22,253 bases of DNA from a virus: positions 1 through 22,253 of the IMG/VR virus record IMGVR_UViG_3300010354_000750, one strand, 5' to 3'. Of this stretch, positions 9,901 through 16,048 are shown piece after piece. Under the pieces are notes generated by a model, which saw nothing but the letters and a program-made list of their open reading frames with translations, ran no database searches and was not told the origin of the DNA. Numbering within the stretch: position 1 is the stretch's first letter; each line of letters opens with the position of its first letter. Both the position numbers and the translations under genes were made by a program.

Positions 9901-11269
9901 GATTTCTGTTAACACTTCAACCAATCAACTAACTACAACTGGAACTGATTTAAATAATACTTATATTATTCAGTTTACTAATGTTGGTGGATTGACGGGT
10001 GTTAATACTAGTACAAAGTACTTTGTGGTTAACATAACTACAGGAGCATCAACACAAACATTCCAGATTTCTCCAACATATCCAAATCTGACAGCAGTTG
10101 ATATTGAAGGTTCAGTAACTGCAGCAACTTCATTTACTGTCGATTCGACAAATATTAACTTAGCTGAATTTGGTGGAAGTTTTGTTCCGAGAGATTACTT
10201 AAGAATCGATGGAACAAACGTTTCTGGTAGTGGTGTTTCTGAATATGTTAAGATTATTTCTACACCAACTGGTGATACTAAGAAGTTCAGCATCAATAAT
10301 GGCGCACCAACTCCAACTGTAGTATTCTCTGTCGATAGTATCACTGGTGATACAAGTATTGCTGGAAATCTAACTCTCGGGAAAAATCTAACAGTTAATG
10401 GTTCTACGATTGCTAATACTGATTTATTTACTATTACTGATGGAGCTCCAACACCAATCACAAGATTCCAAGTTGATAGTAGTAGTGGCAATACTGTTAT
10501 CGGTGGATCTACTTCTGGTGGTTCACTAACTATTGGCGATGATTTTACCATTAAAAATGGTATTTCTGGTGGCACAACTTATTTCTCAGTTGATGCACAA
10601 ACAGGCAATACTGTTATTGGTAGTGGAAACTCTGGAACTTTAAAGATAGAATCTAATGCTTCATCTACAAATACTTCTAGTGGTGCATTAGTTGTTGACG
10701 GTGGCGTTGGTATTGGAGAAAACTTAAATGTTGCTGGTGATATTACTCTTGGTGGTGGAGATTTAACTGTTAATGATGGTTCAACCAAGAGATTTAAAGT
10801 TAATAATACTGGTGTTATTGATTTAGGAGGCATTGATTCATATTTCACTTCTAGTGGTGGCAGAAAGTGGGTGTTCATTAATACCGATTCAAATACAGAA
10901 GCTACTATTGGTGCTTCTGAACAGTTGGTATCAAATGTTAACTACCTAGTTAAACCTTCAGGAGCTCCTGCAAACCTCATTCTTAAGTTACCTACAAGTC
11001 CACAAACAGGAGATATGATTAGAATTGTTGACGTTGGTGGTAATATTAAATATAACTGTCAACTAGTTATTAGAGCTCCATCTGGAGTTAAGATTCAAGG
11101 AGATGATACTGGAACCAATATTGGATTAACTTCTGGAACTTATAGCGGTGGTGAACTGATTATCAATACTCCAAATGCTGCATTTGGATTAATATATTCT
11201 GGAACAGTTGATGGAAGTGGAAATGGCATACCTTCCTCTTATAGAGGTTGGTGGTTAATGGAGATTTAA
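917..11269 (+). CDS. Giant virion structural / tail-fibre-like protein (3450 aa)
   Basis: This uninterrupted frame covers almost half the window. The N-terminal module (about residues 8-90, with YLYVSPDDFNASD, GNSPTRPFVTIQRAF and a PGNHYIDNRPG-like segment) looks like the start of a right-handed beta-helix, as I recall from other cyanophage structural proteins. Next come three DAxxLIxxNR repeats (649, 695, 744), three CKRDIGY modules (Cys780, Cys945, Cys1078), long Ser/Thr/Asn/Gly-rich beta regions, and near the C-terminus three FxVDxxxGxTxI repeats (3137, 3184, 3223). The last 110 residues resemble a C-terminal domain seen in other cyanophage fibres and end in GWWLMEI. I see no signal peptide. 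A fibre or baseplate-associated adhesin role is inferred. The start follows a late promoter and a weak TGAGA ribosome-binding site. Confidence 0.9.
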   Translation: MPLTRLDNLISSKTGKYLYVSPDDFNASDALDNRGNSPTRPFVTIQRAFLETARYSYVPGSDNDRFDQFTILLAPGNHYIDNRPGDADASTIPAFAFSGGEWTDTSILDLSNPNNILRKFNSVEGGAIIPRGTSLVGTDLRRTQVRPLYVPDPADKDIGRTSLFQVTGGCYFWQFTILDGDLTPNNPLYDATAGVGKVYSQPDGTVLSIPEYSHHKITNFVFARKEDLGPLYQKVAKAFSNYQTTIDDPGEFAFKIQENRIVGPLSDSVTIEKIEPTNITTGPFSGTCDITVTTKINHGFFTGQYVAITGLNAGQDKLNGVFKVKSISGTNLKEFTYNVPYSAAGLGLTSGATYTESSTVKLSKIGTTASVQAEVDSVESASPYVFNVSIRSTWGICGIWADGSRATGFKSMVIAQYTGVSLQKDDRAFIRYDEFTNTWNQANLQDAFSTTPYHIDGTAYWKDDWRNFHVRASEDAFIQCVSIFAVGFADHFLMESGGDMSITNSNSNFGNTSLHTIGYKGFSFNQDKGGYVTHIIPPKKLIDSTQDIKNYYTINVPLSNDASNNTKLYYGIDNASDPTDRPAASIQGYKLGAKAGEKLYVKLDAVTGESGKQIKTAIVVPNGVKKWTASLSTLSPTGLFTADENKNQDAANLIDANKTFIQAEAFGYILQKYPALQNISYVNPNINSDTGRYRDASNLIKANRTEIIERAFLEIAVQYNESLWGNNWVVPGDSTNQQVNRYWDAYRLIQKNRNIIVETAYATVVASPPSPAPTNMLAKCKRDIGYFVDAISMDIGSSGGNRYTRKFVQQYFSGNTTLLTNGLAGEVTQSITAFDKARDAIKAAITNTLASFSGVVTSSPAGGTWVDGSTGSQTVYTDLTITAGTSTYGGGGATIANNNATACADVRSAVDTLATIVSTTLTAVDLSTLPVESTGTADGAGESKCKRDIGYIVDAVVSDLYNGGNAGIIDATKAYFTSAGAPISPGLIGEETQSVIAFNKARDWMKKALTNQLYVKDTTLIDDPSTGSNLSENSCANVRATVDSLTSIITSAVSSGNISSLPPRDPGAWSSVGETSKCKRDIGYIVEAVTSDLRLGGNVNIVNAAESYYVGTTLDYINNEKTETLDAYNYVRDLCIAAMRNWSFTIQNATIVNGSPTVTVASTIGLVMGMTVTGTGIPVGAYVKRVINATSFELGTSDSFLNLGATVNATASSTTVTLTFNLTGGIWADTSNIQPVTDSSVIVDTNYPECANVATTITTQFQTISTIINNGVGTVPVSSPTLDTASLATRATLFKLTEITTSNTNPHNLETGTPVRLVPKALNDSVDKRLVRLPKGFDTNTKYYVIAPGRNTEPFDFSSYTTFNGATSTQQALMLATSEENANAGIYIYSPETEAIDLNVVIEVHQYVQDMDYDLYQYKANIVNGSNEVFETEGPHSFDKQASNTTPQKVFFRTGVDISSSTLPTRSTPSGGGTLPTNIEYYVRYVPPVTTTEARNTKFTIHTSHIDAINGTNAVQFSAAGTKFYVFCNKRRTPVRFDAEASIQDVDGNKGSWYIQTLSTDNTILERLKTSVYADTTGKTRTTDTWFYRVNDDRTSSDRAYRIRYVIPKEGNYRDPINGFVLKIRTDETRRLLPQKIVLKPVGAANSFANVVKNGERLGLTTTEQKTGSAYNTANPNFISQYDPYKDPYVGETDNKISFSVQSAKKINVDGSNYLQLTVFDVGIIDQALKTSLFTSVKVSTPQGGTGNFIANSAVTWSGANTGSATVHAWFPSHNYLILKNVTGSLDYSAFADTTFTQGSVTAVMQEEKDGGRSNKKNYLYTVDGVNVYTLTPGDTITLPSTSGGNAQYRIDSVQDVDDLANTYYVFKSETIRRRIKGQQDGIYYLTAIRGDIRPYPVGSGIGENFRNFKFSQPVSRIYPLNQKNDPLWFQVTDSVTNQDNPSRDTTLLDPPATVSSADNYIHGYVTVNDAKRSVTKEAILDLVADPGTGSHIFTGDNAITAKEGGASAGSESRKIPVSGESDFPTEQRLYVELRRPSIARSGNHTFEYLGFGPGNYSTGFPARQQVILTDKQDFYAQAKKEDAGLVLYTGLNSSGDLYIGNRKINAITGEETFLDAPITEEENEDVGITNVLVTTFDDPVTFNNTVAFNYNQVIPANLPIVAYNVPISISSDTTNSAGAVIKPPLTIINYSSPSGTDANDPKQNGNGDMTLGNNIFAFGVWDMNVRGSQDYRWRTATNNYTPVQVSSYGSDSSRGAAGFFNTSQQITTANSSWGSNPPKSGEILLKGSKVTYSGSMGWIYANDYEEKTTTGGTPQVISVKSYATYSIIRVEFGDTLSNLNIRQDSQIRITNSSNSSINSPTAWSIPTTNVIISADANGGVAINEPAYPGASATYLYLSISPNVGTTTVIQNASALGLKFYVSNNLWKEWGVIGSESIRTKTSTFGDYKVGINTLARSTDTAYQEAYITTETEPRANLDIVGNTFISGKSTAVSINSSGVSTKTSSNLDNAFLVGGDSETPANTATLRVATTNSGRVGINIANSSLDRTLVVSGNGRITGDFRFESDIEVNGGDLTSTSSTFNLLNNSSSPTTVLNLAGYATTANLFNTTTSSQSINVGTASTSTTSFNLHTASTNSTINVGTVGNANNTYQSLITLGGAFANPSASIFRSKTYQNILDGNLQINGGENVVDGGYVKTRATINSSANILNMFTESGAVTTLNIGTYATAVTLGGLAGTTTIQNNLVVKAASQSFSSLTMNGGYLSASASVTRGQLGTTASVHQTGSGSSLNIDYYRFISDIDGSQNITSVSGNTFNVVSSTQYFQNNQLICFPVVTGLTGITQSSFDVYGDPTGPYYYVINATANSFQVSLTNGGPAVTIGGTFVQATATLRYTTVYSDGFSSWNATSTTLPLNNGKGIGPNEYLLIDNEIVKTTNFPTSTSPFTVTVTRGVDGTTAASHGSDTQIFKLQKTPTASYITPNWIPASTITKTGTGQISVNTSTNQLTTTGTDLNNTYIIQFTNVGGLTGVNTSTKYFVVNITTGASTQTFQISPTYPNLTAVDIEGSVTAATSFTVDSTNINLAEFGGSFVPRDYLRIDGTNVSGSGVSEYVKIISTPTGDTKKFSINNGAPTPTVVFSVDSITGDTSIAGNLTLGKNLTVNGSTIANTDLFTITDGAPTPITRFQVDSSSGNTVIGGSTSGGSLTIGDDFTIKNGISGGTTYFSVDAQTGNTVIGSGNSGTLKIESNASSTNTSSGALVVDGGVGIGENLNVAGDITLGGGDLTVNDGSTKRFKVNNTGVIDLGGIDSYFTSSGGRKWVFINTDSNTEATIGASEQLVSNVNYLVKPSGAPANLILKLPTSPQTGDMIRIVDVGGNIKYNCQLVIRAPSGVKIQGDDTGTNIGLTSGTYSGGELIINTPNAAFGLIYSGTVDGSGNGIPSSYRGWWLMEI
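2861..3180 (+). repeat. Three DAxxLIxxNR helical repeats within the giant protein
   Basis: The patterns DAANLIDANKTFI, DASNLIKANRTEI and DAYRLIQKNRNII start at residues 649, 695 and 744 of the giant protein, spaced 46 and 49 residues apart. Each is followed by an Ala-rich amphipathic stretch. They read as short helical units in an otherwise beta-rich protein and lie directly before the CKRDIGY modules. The repeats are diverged at the DNA level, so they are old protein repeats, not recent tandem copies. Confidence 0.75.
3251..4730 (+). repeat. Three CKRDIGY modules within the giant protein
   Basis: Each module begins with CKRDIGY followed by [FI]V[DE]A (Cys780, Cys945, Cys1078) and ends with a second conserved Cys in CADVRSAVDTL, CANVRATVDSL or CANVATTITTQ. 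Between them, modules 1 and 2 share a GLxGExTQSxxAFxKARD segment. Module 3 keeps the first Cys and the closing Cys but is interrupted by an inserted beta-rich segment (nucleotides about 4345-4610) containing GMTVTGTGIPVGAYVK. The two conserved Cys per module could pair or bind metal; that is inference. Confidence 0.8.
10290..10640 (+). repeat. Three FxVDxxxGxTxI beta repeats near the giant protein C-terminus
   Basis: FSVDSITGDTSI, FQVDSSSGNTVI and FSVDAQTGNTVI occur at residues 3137, 3184 and 3223. Each is preceded by a [TI]xxGAPTP- or NGISGG-like turn, and the first two are followed by LTLG or LTIG-like strands. This is the appearance of a repetitive beta-structured fibre shaft leading into the C-terminal domain. 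A degenerate further copy (FKVNNTGVIDLGG) follows near nucleotide 10795. Confidence 0.7.
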
Positions 11270-11272
11270 AAA

Positions 11273-12319
11273 ATGGCAAAGTATTATAGCAACTCTAAGT
11301 CTATGCGAGGGGTGGCAGTAGGAACCATTATGCCTTGGGCTGGAGATATTACACGCATCCCTTCTGGGTGGGTCAGATGTGATGGCGGCACATTGAATAT
11401 AAACGATTATCCAGATCTTTATTCTGTTATAGGAACGATGTATGGTGGGGGTGCGGGGACATTTTTATTGCCAAATATTACAGGAAAATGCTTGACTGAT
11501 TATCATCCAAATCATCAAAGTATTTCTGGTATTGGAATGCCAAATTCATTTAAAAATAGAATTGGAACTGATGTTGCAAATACTACATCTGGTACTGCTT
11601 CTAATATTGATTTATTTTTTACAAAAACAACTATTAGTAATGTACAAGCTGCAGTTACTGGTACTAATCTGAATACTATATCTTATTCTGAATCGGTTCA
11701 AGTTGTACCTAGATTGTTGGGCGATCATCATACTGGTGGGCATTCTCACTCTGGAAGTATAAACTCTGTCGGTAATGCTACTGGATGGGTGGAAGAATGT
11801 CAAAAAAACTTTTTTGCAAACTGTGGATTTAACTGCCCTGATGATTGTAATAGTTTTCAATGGTTCCATTATGAAATCAATGGATATGCATCTGTTAACA
11901 CTATGTCTTGGGTAAAACCAACCCAAATAAATGCTGGTGGTGGAACTGGTACTACGTTGGGTGCCGCTTATGAAAATAATTCTGCTACTGGTCAGTTAGC
12001 AAGAACAAATAGCCCTAGAAACTATATTGATCCAGGAGATGATTGCCTAGAAAATAGTGGAAATATTGGTGTATATCCAGTTCATTTACAACACAATACA
12101 GTAAACTTTGTCGGTCAAGTTTTTGGTCACACTCATCCAGGGGTCGATTGGTCTTTTACGCAAGGAAGTATGAAAACACCTAACAACATTTCCATAAATA
12201 ACATATCTACCAGCGGAATAACTCCAGTTAATTCTGCAAATGAGGGAGTTGGCACTTTTAGAGTCGATAATGTAAATACTCCCTCTCTTAATGTAATATA
12301 CATCATAAGAGCATTTTAA
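11273..12319 (+). CDS. Tail-collar-domain fibre protein (348 aa) with Cys cluster
   Basis: The N-terminal part is a clear phage tail-collar domain: VGTIMPWAG (16-24), IPSGWVRCDG (29-38), then YPDLYSVIGTMYGGG (46-60) and TFLLPNITGK (63-72). Such domains occur in T4 gp12-like short tail fibres and other receptor-binding fibres. Two HxH motifs (H157-S-H159 in GGHSHSG; H286-T-H288 in GHTHPG) resemble the iron-coordinating HxH sites known in T4 gp12 and gp37 trimers. Unusually, Cys176, Cys184, Cys188 and Cys192 lie within 17 residues, with another at 258. The C-terminus SLNVIYIIRAF resembles the ends of the next two proteins. It starts three bases after the giant gene, so the two are surely co-transcribed. 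The exact fibre role is inferred. Confidence 0.85.
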   Translation: MAKYYSNSKSMRGVAVGTIMPWAGDITRIPSGWVRCDGGTLNINDYPDLYSVIGTMYGGGAGTFLLPNITGKCLTDYHPNHQSISGIGMPNSFKNRIGTDVANTTSGTASNIDLFFTKTTISNVQAAVTGTNLNTISYSESVQVVPRLLGDHHTGGHSHSGSINSVGNATGWVEECQKNFFANCGFNCPDDCNSFQWFHYEINGYASVNTMSWVKPTQINAGGGTGTTLGAAYENNSATGQLARTNSPRNYIDPGDDCLENSGNIGVYPVHLQHNTVNFVGQVFGHTHPGVDWSFTQGSMKTPNNISINNISTSGITPVNSANEGVGTFRVDNVNTPSLNVIYIIRAF

Positions 12320-12321
12320 AA

Positions 12322-13197
12322 ATGGCTAGAACATATTCTTATGAAAAAGGTAAATATCACATGGTTACTGGTACAATCATACCATTTGCCAGATATTTAG
12401 ATGGAGTTGATCCACAAGGTCCAGATTGGACTTCGTATGTTCCTGCTGGATTTTTGAGATGTGATGGTAAGATTTATAAAGCAAGAGATTTTAGAGCATT
12501 GGCAGATGTTCTTGGTACTGGTGCTGCTTCTAAGTTTAAAAAAACTGGTGTTACTTTAGAAGAAGTAAATGAAAGTCTAACCTTGGGTCAGTTTCAACTT
12601 CCAGATTTAGGATCGAAGTATATTAGTGCTGCTACAGCGAATGGAACATATAATGAGTTGTATGTTACAAATCCTATTACTAATGCTTTAGAAAAAAAAG
12701 TTGGCGTTGCAGTTGAACTGTCTATCAATCAAACACCAGTAGAAATGAGATATACAGGTAACTTTAGTGTTCCTGCCACAAGTATAGATTTTCCTTCTAT
12801 TCAAAATTTTGGTATTACTATAGCTAATACTGTTGGCACGGAAGGTATTACATCTGAAAATCTTTTAGCGCATGGTCATTTTTCTAACGCTGTAGTTGTT
12901 AGGGATGGACCTTATAATGGGTATGCTGCTTCTGGAGGTGGTGCTACTAGTTCTGCTACAGATGCTGATGTTATTACTTCAGATTTCACTAGTGTGGGTG
13001 GAAGTGATGCTTCTACACAACATAATCATCAGTTACAACATACCAATCCAACACGTAGCACTGTGTCAAATATAAGCGCATTTAGTGTTAATCCATCTGA
13101 AATAGTTACTTCGGTAACTTTAAATAAAACAAACTTATATAAACTTGATGATGCACAACATAAATTTATTTTAGTAGAATATCTAATAAAAATATAA
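12322..13197 (+). CDS. Tail-collar-like fibre protein (291 aa)
   Basis: This is a diverged member of the same set of three. VTGTIIPFARYLD (15-27), PAGFLRCDGKIYKARDFRAL (41-60) and FQLPDLGSKYI (91-101) follow the collar-domain pattern 'GTI-P...P-G-[WF]-xx-C-x-G...LPD', but a longer insertion separates the parts. HxH motifs are H184-G-H186 and H234-N-H236, with His240 close by. The C-terminal end FILVEYLIKI matches the family tail. It starts two bases after the preceding stop codon. A minor fibre or baseplate-tip role in host recognition is inferred from the domain and position. Confidence 0.8.
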   Translation: MARTYSYEKGKYHMVTGTIIPFARYLDGVDPQGPDWTSYVPAGFLRCDGKIYKARDFRALADVLGTGAASKFKKTGVTLEEVNESLTLGQFQLPDLGSKYISAATANGTYNELYVTNPITNALEKKVGVAVELSINQTPVEMRYTGNFSVPATSIDFPSIQNFGITIANTVGTEGITSENLLAHGHFSNAVVVRDGPYNGYAASGGGATSSATDADVITSDFTSVGGSDASTQHNHQLQHTNPTRSTVSNISAFSVNPSEIVTSVTLNKTNLYKLDDAQHKFILVEYLIKI

Positions 13198-13199
13198 TC

Positions 13200-14321
13200 A
13201 TGGCAGTAAGATATTCCAAACAAGTTTCTAAAACTGGCGCAGCAGTAGGAACAATAATAGCTATTCCAAAACCATCTACATGGACAGATTCTAGTAGTTT
13301 ATCTACAGAATCTTCGAACTGGAATATTGCCAACTTATATCCTGGGTGGATTGAATGTGCTGGACAAACTTTAAATGTTTCTGAATATAGATCTTTGTAT
13401 AGTGTTATAGGAAACACTTATGGCGGAACTGCAGGTGTTGATTTCAAACTCCCAGATTACAGATCTAAAAAATTAATGGGTACAGGATTTGTTGATGGTA
13501 ATACTGCTTCTGGTGCTTCTTTAACTCCTAACTTAAGTCCAGCTGGTGGATCTGGAGGATCTTATAATATTCCAGGATCCGTGGGTGGTACTTATTCCAT
13601 TTCGACGATTAGACAGTTACCTCCTAGTAGTGAAATAACTCCTGGAGCTCCAACCAGTCCAGCAACTATCGGTGGAACTGCCAGCGATACTTTTGTATTA
13701 GGCACGTATACTTCTTCGGGATTTTCTAATACTATTAACACTATACAACCAAATTTTTCTGGAAATTTATCGATCAGTGTTGGTAGTAGTAATGGAACTG
13801 ATCAAAGATTAGTAGGAGCCGCTCCTGCTCATGCTCATCAACTAAGACACGTAACTAGGGGAAATACAGCAATGGCGAGTGGAGATCCTTATTTTGCTGG
13901 AGGCAACCCTGGTGCTGGTTTTATGCCTCAAGCAACAGGATCTGTTATTACTTTTGATAGGGGTGGTTCTCCAGTGAGACAGCATTCTCATTATATTGCT
14001 TGGTCTATTACTGGCACTCCAGCATCATATGGACATGATGAAGGAGCAGGATCTAGTGGTTTAGTTAATGGCGTAATCGTTGGCACTGTTGCTCATGGAT
14101 CTTCTTATGGTGCTATTAGTAATAATATAGGTACTACTATTAATAAAACTATTGATTTGGTAAACCAAGGTGGTGTTACAATAAATAGTGCAACGGTAAC
14201 TTTAAAAAATAGTTCTCGTATTGATTTTGATAACTCTATGAATGTTAGATTACAATCTGCTGAAGAAATACCTTTGATGAGTCCATATTTTAGAGTTAAA
14301 TATATAATAAAGGCATATTAG
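13200..14321 (+). CDS. Tail-collar-like fibre protein (373 aa)
   Basis: This is the third collar-type protein in the row. AAVGTIIAIPKP (14-25), YPGWIECAGQTLNVSEYRSL (47-66), YSVIGNTYGGTAG (67-79) and FKLPDYRSKK (82-91) follow the collar-domain pattern. The middle is rich in Gly/Ser/Pro/Thr, as in a flexible or beta-structured fibre. HxH motifs are H211-A-H213 (APAHAHQLRH) and H262-S-H264. The last residues, YFRVKYIIKAY, show the shared C-terminal tail most clearly. It starts two bases after the previous stop. It is probably a receptor-binding fibre component that is co-expressed, and possibly co-assembled, with the two upstream proteins. Confidence 0.83.
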   Translation: MAVRYSKQVSKTGAAVGTIIAIPKPSTWTDSSSLSTESSNWNIANLYPGWIECAGQTLNVSEYRSLYSVIGNTYGGTAGVDFKLPDYRSKKLMGTGFVDGNTASGASLTPNLSPAGGSGGSYNIPGSVGGTYSISTIRQLPPSSEITPGAPTSPATIGGTASDTFVLGTYTSSGFSNTINTIQPNFSGNLSISVGSSNGTDQRLVGAAPAHAHQLRHVTRGNTAMASGDPYFAGGNPGAGFMPQATGSVITFDRGGSPVRQHSHYIAWSITGTPASYGHDEGAGSSGLVNGVIVGTVAHGSSYGAISNNIGTTINKTIDLVNQGGVTINSATVTLKNSSRIDFDNSMNVRLQSAEEIPLMSPYFRVKYIIKAY

Positions 14322-14326
14322 AATAC

Positions 14327-14331
14327 AGGAG
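14327..14331 (+). promoter_or_regulatory. Shine-Dalgarno site for the 14339 gene
   Basis: AGGAG lies seven bases before the ATG at 14339. It is one of the better ribosome-binding sites in the window and supports independent initiation of the oxygenase gene after the fibre genes. Confidence 0.7.
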
Positions 14332-14338
14332 TGATTAT

Positions 14339-14986
14339 ATGACGATTGTGCCAATCAAACCAGTTGAGTTGATGAATGGAGAGTTTTCTGATTTTATAGG
14401 GGTTTGGAAAGATCACGTTCCTAAAATAATCTGTGATAAAGCGATTAAACATATTGATGATATTTTAGAAAATGCCAGTTATAATAATGGAAAAACGGAA
14501 CATTTTATTATGGAAGGTGATCAACAGTTTCCATCAAAAAATCTAGGTAGAAAAGATTACAGTTTAATATTAAATCATTCTGATGGTCTTTTAAATCATG
14601 AACTTATGCAATATTTACATGCATGTTTTTTAGATTATTTAAATGAATATGGGCAACTTCAAAACTCTTCAATGGTTTCCACTGAATCTAAATTACAGAG
14701 AACAGAACCAGAAGGAGGATATCATGTTTGGCATTATGAAGATGCTGGATATGAATTTGCACAAAGAGTTTTAGTTTGGATGATATATTTAAATGATGTT
14801 CCCGAGGGAGAAGGTGAAACAGAATTTTTATACCAGAGAAGGAGAATACCTCCAAAAGCTGGAACTTGTGTTATTTGGCCAGCATCATATACGCATGTTC
14901 ATAGGGGAAATCCAGTATATAGTCAAAATAAATATATTTTGACGGGATGGTATCATAATCTACCTACAATCATGCGTCCTTCATAA
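14339..14986 (+). CDS. 2OG-Fe(II) oxygenase, prolyl-hydroxylase-like (215 aa)
   Basis: This is a member of the 2-oxoglutarate/Fe(II)-dependent dioxygenase superfamily, which couples 2OG decarboxylation to substrate hydroxylation. The proximal metal site is GGYHVWHYEDAG, with H132-x-E134 as the likely pair (Glu in place of the commoner Asp). The distal part THVHRGNPVYSQNKYILTGW follows the P4H pattern H-x-G-x-P-V-x(4)-K, giving H188 as third ligand and K198 as the 2OG-binding residue. EGEGETEFLY is the core strand-turn of the family. It sits between the last fibre gene and the chaperone-like gene, so fibre modification is a reasonable guess, but the substrate cannot be read from the sequence. 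It has a good ribosome-binding site. Confidence 0.87.
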   Translation: MTIVPIKPVELMNGEFSDFIGVWKDHVPKIICDKAIKHIDDILENASYNNGKTEHFIMEGDQQFPSKNLGRKDYSLILNHSDGLLNHELMQYLHACFLDYLNEYGQLQNSSMVSTESKLQRTEPEGGYHVWHYEDAGYEFAQRVLVWMIYLNDVPEGEGETEFLYQRRRIPPKAGTCVIWPASYTHVHRGNPVYSQNKYILTGWYHNLPTIMRPS

Positions 14987-15007
14987 AGTAAACTTTCTAA
15001 TACTACA

Positions 15008-16045
15008 ATGTCTATTACTTCACCAGAAAAAGAACCATTAGTTCAGTTTTACTTGAGAGAGAAAAAACTCTTTTATCGAGGATATACTGCGATTATCCCA
15101 GATGACATTATCGAATCATTTGATAAAATATTGCCACCTTTTTGGTGGAATAACAAGGATGTTTTGTCATTATTTACATATTATGACGACGGTTCTTTTT
15201 CTTGTGAAAGAAAAAAGGAAGTTTTTGACCATTCTATACAACAAAAAGTAGAAAGAATATATTCATTTACTTCTGCTACGATAGAACAAGTAAGAGAACT
15301 AGTTGATATTTTTATTCAAGTTTATGAAGATTGTAGATTGCAAAATTTACAATCAGCAAAGGATCAAATAAAAGATAGAATACAAAAAGAATTTAGTCTT
15401 ATTGTATTAAATCTTAAAAGCTTTAGAAGTTCACTATTATCCAAATCTGACTGGACTCAACTTCCTGATAACAACTTAAGTGATGAAATAAAAGATTTGT
15501 GGAAACAATATAGACAATATCTTAGAGATATCACTGATGATCCTAACTGGTGGGCTAATAATATTTTATTAGTTGATTTCCCGATTGATCCAGAAAACTA
15601 TTTGTTGAGGTATCCAGATAAGAGTGTTGCTTACCTATCAACACCAGATCAGTTTGAAAATCATGCTATAATGGCAGTTAAAGCAAAGTTAGTAACATTC
15701 CTTGGTTATTTGGGGTTACATCATTTACAAACTGTTGGTGGATATGATAGAGAAAATGTACAAAATTCTAATATTTCTCAAATGACTCTGGAAGATTTAG
15801 AGTTCTTTAAAAATCCAGATGCAATCCAAGAATCTAGTTATGAAAAACTTAGAGCATATGTAGAAAGAAAACTGAAAAGAATCAGTGAAGATTTATCTTT
15901 GGCGATTACTGTGCAAGAATCTTCATTGGGCGCTTGTGCAGATTCTGGTACTAATCTACAATCTGGTATGACGCCAGAAGCACAAATAGTTTATGATGCA
16001 ATGATAGCTAATAATCCACCGAATCGTATTATTGAGGTAGAATGA
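15008..16045 (+). CDS. Protein with tail-fibre-assembly-chaperone-like segment (345 aa)
   Basis: Residues 137-193 (LKSFRSSLLSKSDWTQLPD, then DLWKQYRQYLRDI, then FPIDP) closely match the R..LL..SDWTQLPD...W..YRQ.LRDI...FP pattern of phage tail-fibre assembly chaperones. In many coliphages that domain forms the end of a protein placed just after a fibre gene. Here it is embedded in the middle. The first ~130 residues (aromatic-rich, then helical) and the last ~150 (with a predicted charged helix at about 276-300) are not familiar to me. The position just after three fibre genes and one oxygenase supports a fibre folding or attachment role. The start at 15008 has no strong ribosome-binding site. 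Confidence 0.72.
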   Translation: MSITSPEKEPLVQFYLREKKLFYRGYTAIIPDDIIESFDKILPPFWWNNKDVLSLFTYYDDGSFSCERKKEVFDHSIQQKVERIYSFTSATIEQVRELVDIFIQVYEDCRLQNLQSAKDQIKDRIQKEFSLIVLNLKSFRSSLLSKSDWTQLPDNNLSDEIKDLWKQYRQYLRDITDDPNWWANNILLVDFPIDPENYLLRYPDKSVAYLSTPDQFENHAIMAVKAKLVTFLGYLGLHHLQTVGGYDRENVQNSNISQMTLEDLEFFKNPDAIQESSYEKLRAYVERKLKRISEDLSLAITVQESSLGACADSGTNLQSGMTPEAQIVYDAMIANNPPNRIIEVE

Positions 16046-16048
16046 TTT

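Noticed and set aside
10195-10878. Two adjacent minus-strand frames (126 and 99 codons) in the giant gene's 3' part
   Set aside because: Both are Pro/Val-rich mirror products of Gly/Thr/Asn codons on the + strand; no independent coding signal.
12193-12200. CATAAATA, seven of eight bases of the late-promoter element
   Set aside because: It lies inside the coding part of the first collar gene about 120 bases before the next start. In AT-rich DNA a 7/8 match is expected by chance.
14987-15007. AAAGT/ACTTT hairpin in the gap before the chaperone-like gene
   Set aside because: Five A/T-rich pairs with a two-base loop cannot form a stable structure.
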